From Galbibacter sp038433465 (lineage in GTDB: Bacteria; Bacteroidota; Bacteroidia; Flavobacteriales; Flavobacteriaceae): a stretch of 64,000 bases of DNA. Position 1 is the first letter of the stretch, and every line of letters starts with the position of its first letter. The stretch covers positions 372,001-436,000 of the forward strand of contig NZ_JAESVF010000001.1 in the NCBI RefSeq assembly GCF_038433465.1, given 5' to 3'. Below the pieces are notes generated by a model. The model had not been told where the DNA came from and did not search any database. It was given only the letters and a program-made list of their open reading frames with translations. The translations under genes and the position numbers were made by a program. This document shows positions 18,624 to 27,159 of the stretch, piece after piece.

Positions 18624-18692
18624 TATAAATCTATTTTTTACTCGATAATTGAGATCTGTCTCAACAACAAAACTACTATTCTTATACAGTAA

Positions 18693-19076
18693 TTAGGACT
18701 GCATATTTTTTGCCTCAATGCTAAGCGTTGCATGTGGCACTAACTTTAAACGTTCTTTATTGATGAGTTTTCCTGTAACCCTACAAATTCCGTAGGTTTT
18801 GTTTTCGATGCGAACTAAAGCATTTTTTAAATCGCGAATAAACTTTTCTTGACGCAATGCCAATTGTGTATTTGCTTCTCTACTCATGGTTTCAGAACCT
18901 TCTTCAAACGCCTTAAATGTTGGCGAAGTATCGTCTGTTCCATTATTCCCATCATTTTTATAAGAACTTTTTAAAAGCTCCAAATCTTGATAGGCTTTAT
19001 CCATTTTAGCTTCGATTAACGTTCTAAACTCGGCTAAGTCTTTATCTGAGTACCTTACTTTTATATCTGTTTCCAT
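18693..19076 (-). CDS. DksA/TraR-like protein with degenerate zinc finger
   Basis: 127 residues. N-terminal coiled-coil helices (about 10-95), then a C-terminal globule matching the DksA/TraR C4 zinc finger, but only one Cys remains (C98 in YGICRVTG). The other three ligand positions hold non-Cys residues, with H115 (VPHAT) the only other potential ligand. Bacteroidota homologues share this form. Likely an RNA-polymerase secondary-channel or ribosome-associated regulator, as inferred from fold only. Its start lies 4 bases after the ileS stop, so the two are cotranscribed. Confidence 0.85.
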   Translation of the reverse strand: METDIKVRYSDKDLAEFRTLIEAKMDKAYQDLELLKSSYKNDGNNGTDDTSPTFKAFEEGSETMSREANTQLALRQEKFIRDLKNALVRIENKTYGICRVTGKLINKERLKLVPHATLSIEAKNMQS

Positions 19077-19080
19077 AGTA

Positions 19081-22000
19081 CTAGTGTTTTTGAATGATTA
19101 ATTTGGTGTTTACTTCATCAAATGCAATTTCTGTACCATTATCAAGATGTTCTTCAAGATCAAGCTGAGCTGTTAAAGTTTCTGCCTTTATGTAAGCTAA
19201 GTTATTCTGAACAGCTTTTTCAATGATTTCATCTTTCTGCAACTTCACATCAATCTTATCTGTCACTTCAAATCCAGAGTCTTTACGTAAGTTTTGAATT
19301 CTGTTTACCAATTCTCTAGCTACCCCTTCATTACGCAAATCTTCTGTAATAGTTACATCCAATGCTACTGTGATTGTACCTGAACTAGCTACTAACCACC
19401 CTTCGATATCTTGTGATGAAATTTCAACTTCATCGATTCCTAAAGTAACATTTTTTCCATTAACTACCATAAGGATTTCCCCATTGCGCTCAATTTCCTG
19501 AATTTCTGGTTGCTCGAATTTATTTATCTCACTGACAATCAGCTTCATATCTTTACCAAAACGCGGGCCTAAAACTTTAAAATTAGGTTTAATTTGCTTT
19601 ACTAAAATCCCTGAAGCATCATCAATAAGTTCTATTTCTTTTACATTTACTTCAGATTTTATCAGCTCTTCTACACCTTTAATTTCATCGCGCTGTGCTT
19701 CGTCAAGTATTGGAATCATTACTCTTTGCAGAGGTTGACGTACTTTTATCATTTCCTTTTTACGCAACGAAAGCACCAATGAAGAAATGGTTTGCGCCTT
19801 CTCCATTTTACGCTCCAACAATTTATCAACAAAGTTTTCTACAAATTGTGGGAATTCTGCAAGGTGAACACTTTCAAAATTCTCTTTGTTTGTAGTACTT
19901 ACCAAGTCTTTGTATAATTGATCCATATAAAAAGGTGCAACTGGAGCTCCCAACTTAGCCACTGTAAGCAAGCAAGTATAAAGCGTTTGGTATGCCGAAA
20001 TTTTATCTTGTTCGTACTCTCCCTTCCAAAAACGTCTTCTGCATAAACGTACATACCAGTTACTTAAATTCTCCTGAACAAAGTCTGAAATTGCACGCGT
20101 TGCACGTGTTGGTTCGTACTCTTCATACGCTTGATCTACCTTTTGAATTAAGGTGTTTAATTCTGAAAGAATCCAACGATCTATCTCTGGACGTTCATTT
20201 AAAGGAATGTCTTTTTCAGCATAAGTAAAACCATCGATATTGGCATACAAACTGAAGAATGAATACGTATTGTATAGTGTTCCGAAGAATTTTCTGCGAA
20301 CCTCCGCAATTCCTTCAATATCAAATTTTAAATTATCCCAAGGGTTTGCGTTCGAAATCATGTACCAACGCGTAGCATCTGGACCGTATTCTTTAAGGGT
20401 TTCAAACGGGTCGACTGCATTTCCTAAACGCTTCGACATTTTTTGTCCGTTTTTATCCAACACCAATCCGTTAGACACTACATTTTTGTAGGCAACAGAA
20501 TCGAAAACCATAGTTCCGATGGCGTGTAAAGTATAAAACCACCCACGTGTTTGATCTACTCCTTCAGCAATATAATCGGCTGGATAAGCATCTTTTCCAT
20601 CAATCTTCTCTTTGTTTTCAAACGGATAATGCCATTGTGCATATGGCATCGAACCAGAATCAAACCAAACATCAATCAAATCTGCTTCGCGCTTCATTGC
20701 TTTTCCTGAAGGCGATACCAGAGTAATTTTATCAACTACATTTTTGTGAAGATCTATTTTATCATAGTTTTCTTCACTCATATTATTCACTTCAAAATCA
20801 GCAAAAATATCGGCTTCCATCAATCCTGCTTCGACAGCTTTCGCCATTTCGGCTTTCAATTCTTCAACAGAACCAATTATAATTTCTTCTTTTCCATCAT
20901 CAGTACGCCAAATCGGAAGCGGAATTCCCCAGAAACGAGAACGCGATAAATTCCAATCGTTTGCGTTTTGCAACCAATTTCCAAAACGACCTTCACCGGT
21001 AGCTTTTGGCTTCCAGTTTATCGTTTTGTTTAAATCGTACATTTTATCTTTTACATCGGTAACTTTAATAAACCACGAGTCTAACGGGTAGTACAACACA
21101 GGTTTATCGGTACGCCAACAATGCGGATAACTATGCACATATTTTTCAACCTTAAAGGCTTTGTTTTCTTCTTTTAGTTTGATGGCAATTTCTACATCTA
21201 CAGATTTTTCTGGCGCCTCTCCATCATTATAATACTCGTTCTTTACATATTTGCCCCCAATTTCTGGAAGCTCAGCTCTAAAACGCCCTTGTAAATCTAC
21301 TAGTGGAACAGGATTATCGTTTTCATCCAACACTAACATTGGAGGCACTTCTGGCGTTGCTTCTTTTGCAACCTTGGCATCATCGGCACCAAAAGTTGGC
21401 GCTGTGTGTACAATACCTGTACCATCTTCAGTCGTTACAAAATCTCCCGAAATTACTCTAAATGCATTTTCAGGATTTTGATACGGCAAGGCATAGTTTA
21501 GCAATTGCTCATACGCTGTACCCACCATATCGGCTCCTTTTCCTTCAGCAAGAATTTTAAAAGGTATTTTCTTTGTTTCGGAAGTGTAATTTGTAAAGTC
21601 TTCTTCGGAAGTAGCTTCCACATATTTTCCAGAAAACTGCTTTTTCAACAATGGTTTTGCCACCACAACATTGATAGGCTCAAACGTATATTGATTGAAA
21701 GTTTTCACTAAAACATAATCAATTTTTGGCCCAACAGTTAATGCTGTATTCGAAGGAAGCGTCCACGGCGTGGTTGTCCAAGCTAAAAAGTGTACCGTTC
21801 CGAACCCTTGTAAAAACGATGGTAACGTTTCTTCTTTCGCTTTAAATTGCGCTACAATTGTAGTATCGGTAACATCTTGGTAAGCTCCAGGCTGATTGAT
21901 TTCGTGCGAACTCAATCCAGTTCCTGCCTTTGGAGAATACGGTTGGATGGTGTATCCTTTGTACATCAAATCTTTGTTATAGATTTGCTTTAAAAGCCAC

Positions 22001-22479
22001 CAAACACTCTCCATATATTTTGGTTTGTAGGTAATGTACGGATCTTCCATATCTACCCAATAACCAATTTTTCGAGTCATATCGTTCCAAATATCCGTAT
22101 AGCGCATTACCGCTTTTTTACAAGCTTCGTTGTATTCTTCTACCGATATTTTTGTTCCGATATCTTCTTTGGTAATTCCTAATTCTTTCTCCACACCAAG
22201 TTCCACCGGAAGTCCATGAGTATCCCAACCAGCTTTACGCTTTACTTGGTAACCTTTTTGAGTTTTATAACGACAAAAAATATCTTTAATAGCACGTGCC
22301 ATAACATGGTGAATTCCTGGCAATCCGTTTGCAGACGGTGGCCCTTCAAAAAACACAAATGGTTTTTGTCCTTCTCTACTTGTTATGCTTTTTTCAAAAA
22401 TAGCTTCTGCTTCCCAAAACTTCAGTACGTCGTCTGCTGTTTTCGGTAAATCCAGTCCTTTATATTCTGTAAACTTCAC
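19081..22479 (-). CDS. ileS: Isoleucyl-tRNA synthetase, type 2, with GIHH signature
   Basis: 1132 residues, the long eukaryote-like type 2. Charges tRNA-Ile; an editing domain (about 190-400, with WTTTPWTLPSN) removes mis-activated valine. The class I HIGH signature is replaced by GIHH (residues 55-58 in ANGLPGIHHVMAR). The second signature KMSKR is intact (680-684). A GWDTHGLPVE block and C-terminal anticodon-binding domains are present. Type 2 enzymes are naturally mupirocin-resistant, and the GxHH form is linked to hyper-resistance. First gene of the ileS-dksA-like pair; no T-box is expected or seen in the 5' region. Confidence 0.97.
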   Translation of the reverse strand: MKFTEYKGLDLPKTADDVLKFWEAEAIFEKSITSREGQKPFVFFEGPPSANGLPGIHHVMARAIKDIFCRYKTQKGYQVKRKAGWDTHGLPVELGVEKELGITKEDIGTKISVEEYNEACKKAVMRYTDIWNDMTRKIGYWVDMEDPYITYKPKYMESVWWLLKQIYNKDLMYKGYTIQPYSPKAGTGLSSHEINQPGAYQDVTDTTIVAQFKAKEETLPSFLQGFGTVHFLAWTTTPWTLPSNTALTVGPKIDYVLVKTFNQYTFEPINVVVAKPLLKKQFSGKYVEATSEEDFTNYTSETKKIPFKILAEGKGADMVGTAYEQLLNYALPYQNPENAFRVISGDFVTTEDGTGIVHTAPTFGADDAKVAKEATPEVPPMLVLDENDNPVPLVDLQGRFRAELPEIGGKYVKNEYYNDGEAPEKSVDVEIAIKLKEENKAFKVEKYVHSYPHCWRTDKPVLYYPLDSWFIKVTDVKDKMYDLNKTINWKPKATGEGRFGNWLQNANDWNLSRSRFWGIPLPIWRTDDGKEEIIIGSVEELKAEMAKAVEAGLMEADIFADFEVNNMSEENYDKIDLHKNVVDKITLVSPSGKAMKREADLIDVWFDSGSMPYAQWHYPFENKEKIDGKDAYPADYIAEGVDQTRGWFYTLHAIGTMVFDSVAYKNVVSNGLVLDKNGQKMSKRLGNAVDPFETLKEYGPDATRWYMISNANPWDNLKFDIEGIAEVRRKFFGTLYNTYSFFSLYANIDGFTYAEKDIPLNERPEIDRWILSELNTLIQKVDQAYEEYEPTRATRAISDFVQENLSNWYVRLCRRRFWKGEYEQDKISAYQTLYTCLLTVAKLGAPVAPFYMDQLYKDLVSTTNKENFESVHLAEFPQFVENFVDKLLERKMEKAQTISSLVLSLRKKEMIKVRQPLQRVMIPILDEAQRDEIKGVEELIKSEVNVKEIELIDDASGILVKQIKPNFKVLGPRFGKDMKLIVSEINKFEQPEIQEIERNGEILMVVNGKNVTLGIDEVEISSQDIEGWLVASSGTITVALDVTITEDLRNEGVARELVNRIQNLRKDSGFEVTDKIDVKLQKDEIIEKAVQNNLAYIKAETLTAQLDLEEHLDNGTEIAFDEVNTKLIIQKH

Positions 22480-22807
22480 GTGTTCAAAATTTTAATCATT
22501 CCCCAATTTGTAAATCTTAAAGCTGAGAAATTATGTGTTTTCACTATTCTCTGGTCAACAATTTCAACTTTTTCCTTTCAGCATAAAGTTTTCAAAATCA
22601 TTAACGTTTGTTTTAAATAGCTACAATTGGTTACTATTTGTCGTATTAAAGTTGGCAAAATTACTAAATTTCAACGAATTGACACACCCTAAAACCAGTA
22701 AATACAACCCTTTGATTTTTAAAATATTTAGACAGAAAAGTATTTTTTTAGATGAAGTTTAAGTTGACGCTAAATTCGATAGAAGAGATATGTAGCTACT
22801 TCTATTT

Positions 22808-23127
22808 ACCTCAGTTCAATAATAAATTCAACTCCAAAACATATAATTAATTAACGACTTATCATTTTTGTCTTGACACAAAAACGAATTGAACATCCGC
22901 AATATATCATATCAAGATTAAAATGTCAGGTCGAGCGTAGTCGAGACCCTCTTTAAAGCTTGTTAAGCTAAAATAACCTCTCGACTACGCCTGTCTGCTG
23001 ACAAAGGCAGGCTCGAGGTGACAGTGCATTATAACAAATTCTGGACAATCACAAAAACGAAACAATCCTACGGAAGTCAGGAAAATCAAGGGGGATAAAA
23101 AAGAACTACCTTCACTCAAATAGCTAT
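22808..23127 (+). repeat. Palindrome-rich repeat, copy 2, split by the 163-bp element
   Basis: Left part ACCTCAGTTCAATAATAAATTC through GTCTTGACACAAAAACGA, interrupted at 22889-23051, then CAAAAACGAAACAATCC, CTACGGAAG, AATCAAGG, and a damaged GATAAAAAAGAACT...CACTCAAATAGCT hairpin. The remainder is lost into the adjacent REP-like repeat. Confidence 0.6.
22889..23051 (-). mobile_element. 163-bp MITE-like element, copy B, nested insertion
   Basis: Reverse orientation relative to copies A and C, exactly the same length. It is flanked by perfect 9-base direct repeats CAAAAACGA (22880-22888 and 23052-23060). Other copies of the host repeat carry this sequence once (ACACAAAAACGAAAC), so the uninserted site is known from the window itself. 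This is the clearest evidence that the element moves by transposition. Confidence 0.85.
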
Positions 23128-23128
23128 T

Positions 23129-23195
23129 CGTCAACCTGAACTCGATTCAGGTTCGCACTAGCATAATGAGATTCTGAATCGAGTACAGAATGACG
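23129..23195 (+). repeat. ~70-bp REP-like repeat, copy 2
   Basis: CGTCAACCTGAACTCGATTC ... GTACAGAATGACG, with two palindromes: CCTGAACTCGATTCAGG and TTCTGAATCGAGTACAGAA. Homologous to 342-414. Confidence 0.6.
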
Positions 23196-23331
23196 TTTTT
23201 ACTATTTTTTCTTTTTTGCTTATGGCTTATCGCCTATTGCCTTCTCTACATCCCCCTAGCCCCCTTCAAAGGGGGAGCTTATTGTTCATTGCCCGTTTTT
23301 TTTCTGAAGAAGAATTGTTACTCCGATTATT

Positions 23332-24048
23332 TTAACCGAAAACCTGTTGTAAAATATCGAGCGATTTGGGCTTTTTAAAATCCGACAAATGAAGCTGATA
23401 ATACCTGATAAGCTGTTGCAACAAATGAGCACGCACGTTTCTGCTTATCTTTATTTGCTTTGACGTATCAAAATTGGTATTCAAAAACTGTTTGAAAACC
23501 TCAACAGTAGCGCCTTCCATAACTTCGTTGTACAATGAAAGCACAAACTCTCCTTCTGCCAAATCAAAATAAGGAGCTTCAATATTTGAATCGTCTGGAT
23601 AAAACCCTAAAAAAGCAGTTAGTTGAATTAAAAATGAAATATGAAAATTGGCAATCTCCCCATTACTATCCAACCAAATAAAAGCCTTTTCTAGATACTT
23701 AAATAAAGCGGGGTTCGCTTCTTCTTCTTGTAAAGAAACCACCAACATTTCCGATAGAAACAAAGCAATGGAACTCTTTACAACATCGGTTTGTAATGTT
23801 TTAAAGGTGGTGCTCAATTTAACTTCTCGTAAACTTTCTAAAGTGCCTTTCCCTTTATGAGTTGCAACAATTTCGAGTTGGGTAAGCGGTATAAAATATC
23901 CTTTTTTGAGTTTCCCTTTTTTGGAAGCCAATACACCTTTTAGCAAATACGATTTCACTCCGTCGCTTTCTGTAAAAAGTTTTACAATTAAGCTAGTATC
24001 GCCATATTTTATAGCAGAAATAACAATGGCTTTGGTAGTGACTATCAT
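23332..24048 (-). CDS. recO: DNA repair protein RecO
   Basis: 238 residues. Helps RecR load RecA and anneals SSB-coated strands in recombinational repair. N-terminal OB fold (TTKAIVISAIKYGDTSLIVKLFTESDG, with the typical Y-xD-xS pattern and GKLKKG loop), followed by a helical domain. The C-terminal part lacks an obvious four-Cys zinc module. Single gene; a palindrome-rich repeat begins 24 bases upstream of its ATG. Confidence 0.93.
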   Translation of the reverse strand: MIVTTKAIVISAIKYGDTSLIVKLFTESDGVKSYLLKGVLASKKGKLKKGYFIPLTQLEIVATHKGKGTLESLREVKLSTTFKTLQTDVVKSSIALFLSEMLVVSLQEEEANPALFKYLEKAFIWLDSNGEIANFHISFLIQLTAFLGFYPDDSNIEAPYFDLAEGEFVLSLYNEVMEGATVEVFKQFLNTNFDTSKQIKISRNVRAHLLQQLIRYYQLHLSDFKKPKSLDILQQVFG

Positions 24049-24071
24049 TCGGCAAAGATAATTATTATATT

Positions 24072-24306
24072 AACCTCTGTTTGATATAAATGTCGATGCA
24101 TAATAATTTTAACAGACTGTATATTAATTATATTTTCATTTTTGTCTTGACACAAAAACGAAACAAAAAAGTCAAGACGGATTAAAAAAGTATAAGAAAA
24201 TCTACGGAACCATCCTCCACAGATAAAAAGAACTCGCTACGCTCAAACAGCTTTTTATCTTTTCCCCATACTGCTTCCTTGATTTTTAATACTTTTTAAA
24301 TAGGTC
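24072..24306 (+). repeat. Palindrome-rich repeat, copy 3 (best preserved)
   Basis: Nested hairpins: GTCTTGAC/GTCAAGAC (24144-24178); outer arms AAAAAGTAT-AAGAAAATC (24185-24202) with GATTTTTAATACTTTTT (24281-24297); inner perfect 10-bp arms AGATAAAAAG/CTTTTTATCT (24221-24260) around GAACTCGCTACGCTCAAAC-like loop. The AACCTCTGTTTGATAT left end is loosely complementary to ATATCGAACTCACAC near 24328-24342, suggesting decayed terminal inverted repeats. Confidence 0.75.
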
Positions 24307-24403
24307 AATTTTATCACATAATTCATATATCGAACTCACACTATATTATCATTTCCATATTACCACAAACAATAATACAGATTAAAACTCTGAAAAAATT
24401 CAG

Positions 24404-24436
24404 CAAAAAAAAGAGGCTTCGTAAAAAAGCCTCTTT
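24404..24436 (-). terminator. Terminator of gdhA
   Basis: AAAGAGGCTT / AAGCCTCTTT perfect 10-bp stem, then seven T on the minus strand, about 20 bases past the gdhA stop. Confidence 0.9.
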
Positions 24437-24457
24437 AGTAATATTATAAAAAAGTGA

Positions 24458-25810
24458 TTAAACTACACCTTGCGCTAAAACAGCATCGGCAACTTTCACG
24501 AAACCAGCAATGTTTGCTCCACGTACATAGTTAATGTATCCGTCTTCATCTTCTCCATGCTCGATACAAGAATTGTGAATACTCTTCATAATTCCTTTTA
24601 GCTTCTCATCAACTTCTTCTCTTGTCCAACTGTAACGCAAAGAGTTTTGCGCCATTTCCAATCCAGAAGTAGCAACCCCACCAGCATTTGACGCTTTTCC
24701 TGGAGCAAATAAAATTTTAGCTTCATGGAAAACTGTAACTGCACCTGGCGTACACGGCATATTTGCACCTTCACTAACGCAAACACATCCGTTTTTCACC
24801 AATGCTTCCGCATCTTCTTTATCTAATTCGTTTTGTGTTGCACATGGCATTGCAATATCACAAGGGATGTGCCATGGTGTTTTTCCTGCGTAATATTCAG
24901 CATTCGGATATTTCTCAAGATATTCAGAAATTCTACCGCGTTTTACGTTTTTAATTTCCATAACGTACGCAAGTTTTTCTTCGTCGATACCATCTTTATC
25001 ATAAATAGTTCCGCCAGAATCAGAAAGCGAAACCACTTTTGCGCCTAGTTGCGTTGCTTTTTCCGTAGCATATTGCGCCACATTTCCAGAACCAGAAACT
25101 GTAATAACTTTTCCTTCTAAGCTATCTCCTTTACGCTCCAACATATTTTGTGCAAAGTACACATTTCCGTATCCTGTAGCTTCCGGACGAATAAGCGAAC
25201 CTCCCCAAGAAAGTCCTTTTCCCGTAAGTACTCCTGTAAATTCGTTTCTAATTTTACGGTACATTCCGAATAAGAAACCAATTTCTCTGGCACCTACACC
25301 TATATCTCCAGCAGGAACATCGGTATTCGGACCAATATGTCTAAAAAGTTCGGTCATAAAACTATGGCAAAAACGCATAATTTCGTTATCTGACTTTCCT
25401 TTCGGATCGAAATCGGAACCTCCTTTACCTCCACCCATTGGCAAAGTAGTTAAACTGTTTTTAAACACTTGCTCGAAAGCTAAGAATTTTAAAATACTCA
25501 AGTTTACCGTTGGATGAAAACGAAGTCCACCTTTATATGGACCTATTACAGAACTCATTTGAATTCTGTATCCTCTATTTACTTGGATTTCTCCTTTATC
25601 GTCAACCCATGGTACTCTAAACATAATTGCTCTTTCTGGTTCTACCATACGTAACAATATATTTTTACCATTGTAAATTTCATGCTGAGCGATGTAAGGT
25701 AAAACAGTTTCTGCTACCTCACGTACTGCCTGAAGAAATTCGGGTTCATGGGCATTACGGACTTTCACTTCGTCCATGAATGCTTCAATTTTTTCGTCCA
25801 TTGCGTTCAT
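24458..25810 (-). CDS. gdhA: NADP-type glutamate dehydrogenase
   Basis: 450 residues, usual length for the hexameric NADP enzyme; makes glutamate from 2-oxoglutarate and ammonia. K-containing loop TLPMGGGKGGSDFDPKG carries the catalytic Lys. Rossmann-type dinucleotide site follows (VITVSGSGNVAQYATEKA). C-terminal SNAGGVATSGLEM block is conserved. An ATG three codons in (25801) could be the real start. Single gene with its own terminator. Confidence 0.96.
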   Translation of the reverse strand: MNAMDEKIEAFMDEVKVRNAHEPEFLQAVREVAETVLPYIAQHEIYNGKNILLRMVEPERAIMFRVPWVDDKGEIQVNRGYRIQMSSVIGPYKGGLRFHPTVNLSILKFLAFEQVFKNSLTTLPMGGGKGGSDFDPKGKSDNEIMRFCHSFMTELFRHIGPNTDVPAGDIGVGAREIGFLFGMYRKIRNEFTGVLTGKGLSWGGSLIRPEATGYGNVYFAQNMLERKGDSLEGKVITVSGSGNVAQYATEKATQLGAKVVSLSDSGGTIYDKDGIDEEKLAYVMEIKNVKRGRISEYLEKYPNAEYYAGKTPWHIPCDIAMPCATQNELDKEDAEALVKNGCVCVSEGANMPCTPGAVTVFHEAKILFAPGKASNAGGVATSGLEMAQNSLRYSWTREEVDEKLKGIMKSIHNSCIEHGEDEDGYINYVRGANIAGFVKVADAVLAQGVV

Positions 25811-25915
25811 ATAAAATGGATTAATTAAGTATTTAGTAATATGCAGGCAAAATTATACTTTTTATTGAATATGATTGCCTCTTTTTTATAAAATTGATAA
25901 TTTCAAACGTTTTCG

Positions 25916-27070
25916 TTAACCTATTGCTTGACTTAAATCCTCAATTAGGTCGTCTTTATCCTCTATTCCTACACTTAGTCGGATAAGCGCATCAACTACG
26001 CCTACTTTTTCACGTTCTGCTTTAGGTATAGAAGCGTGTGTCATGCTTGCAGGATGCCCCGCCAACGATTCTACACCGCCAAGGGATTCTGCCAACGTAA
26101 ACACCTTTAAGTTTTCTACTATTCTGATAGCTTCATCATAATTATTTCCTTTGGCAACAAACGAAATCATTCCGCCGAAACCTTTCATCTGGCTTTTAGC
26201 GACTTCATGATTTGGGTGTGAAGCAAATCCTGGCCAGTAAACCTTTTCTATTTTTGGATGCTTCGCTAAAAAATGAGCAATCGCTTCGCCATTTTCACAA
26301 TGCCGTTGCATACGTACATGCAACGTTTTAATTCCTCTTAACACCAAAAAACTATCCATTGGTCCTGCCACGGCGCCACTTGCATTTTGTATAAAATACA
26401 ATTTGTTGGCAAGTTCTTTTTCATTTACAATTAAAGCACCCATTACCACATCGCTGTGCCCGCCCAAATATTTGGTAGCCGAATGCATTACAATATCTGC
26501 ACCCATACTTAACGGTTGTTGTAAATAAGGCGTTGCAAAAGTATTATCTACACCCAACAAAACCTTGTGTTTTTTTGCAATGTTTGCAACCGCTTGAATA
26601 TCTATAATATTCATCATTGGGTTGGTTGGCGTTTCTACCCAAATAAGTTTCGTATTCGAGTTGATATACGGTTCTATTTCGGAAGGATTTTCCATGTTTA
26701 CAAAGTGGAATTTTATTCCAAAATCTTCAAAAATCTTTGTAAACAATCGGTAGCTACCGCCATACAAATCGTTGGTCGATACTACCTCATCACCTGGTTT
26801 TAAAAGTTTCATCACCGCATCAATCGCCGATAGTCCGCTTGCGAAGGCCAAACCATAATTTCCGCCTTCGATACTTGCTAAACTTTGCTCTAATGCCGAA
26901 CGTGTTGGATTGGCACTTCGGGAATATTCATATCCTTGATGTCCTCCAGGAGTTGTTTGCGCATAGGTAGATGTTTGGTAAATTGGCGGCATTACTGCTC
27001 CATAAGCTTTGTCGGGCGCTTGCCCACCATGAATGGTTTTCGAATTGAAGCGTAACGTATCTTTACTCAT
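25916..27070 (-). CDS. Cystathionine gamma-synthase-type PLP enzyme
   Basis: About 384 residues from the ATG of MSKDTLRF; the earlier ATG at 27091 adds seven residues not needed by the fold. PLP-dependent Cys/Met metabolism family: YEYSRSANPTRSALE, ATNDLYGGSYRLF-like stretch, VDNTFATPYLQQPL and the PLP-lysine motif HSATKYLGGHSD, then SLGGVESLAGHPASMTH. Could be cystathionine gamma-synthase, gamma-lyase or an O-acetylhomoserine-type enzyme; the motifs do not separate these. Single gene, divergent from the DUF3298 lipoprotein gene. Confidence 0.9.
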   Translation of the reverse strand: MSKDTLRFNSKTIHGGQAPDKAYGAVMPPIYQTSTYAQTTPGGHQGYEYSRSANPTRSALEQSLASIEGGNYGLAFASGLSAIDAVMKLLKPGDEVVSTNDLYGGSYRLFTKIFEDFGIKFHFVNMENPSEIEPYINSNTKLIWVETPTNPMMNIIDIQAVANIAKKHKVLLGVDNTFATPYLQQPLSMGADIVMHSATKYLGGHSDVVMGALIVNEKELANKLYFIQNASGAVAGPMDSFLVLRGIKTLHVRMQRHCENGEAIAHFLAKHPKIEKVYWPGFASHPNHEVAKSQMKGFGGMISFVAKGNNYDEAIRIVENLKVFTLAESLGGVESLAGHPASMTHASIPKAEREKVGVVDALIRLSVGIEDKDDLIEDLSQAIG

Positions 27071-27159
27071 AACTTGAAGATTGTCTAACAAAAATATCGT
27101 TTACTTTTGGGGATTGCAAAGAACAATGTACCTTTATTCTTTATTTAACAGCAATTTAT

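Larger units (their letters stand above)
18254..18692. other. Repeat-filled gap upstream of the DUF4097-type gene
   Basis: 439 bases: a copy of the palindrome-rich repeat (18261-18531), the terminator of the DksA-like gene (18594-18623), and a 21-base motif (18635-18655) that recurs at 47886-47906. No gene seen. Confidence 0.7.
22480..23331. other. 852-base gap upstream of ileS with nested repeats
   Basis: The first ~320 bases are AT-rich without a gene. Then come a palindrome-rich repeat (22808-22888), the inverted 163-bp element (22889-23051), remains of the palindrome-rich repeat (23052-23127), a REP-like repeat (23129-23195), and a CCCCCTTCAAAGGGGG palindrome (23262-23277). Short reading frames here match nothing. 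Confidence 0.7.
24049..24457. other. recO-gdhA gap with palindrome-rich repeat and terminator
   Basis: 409 bases: repeat copy 3 (24072-24306), further AT-rich sequence with a possible inverted repeat end (ATATCGAACTCAC, about 24328-24340), and the gdhA terminator. No gene seen. Confidence 0.7.

Noticed and set aside
22480..22800. Possible T-box or riboswitch leader before ileS
   Set aside because: No T-box core or specifier stem seen in the ~320 AT-rich bases; leader structure would need a covariance search.
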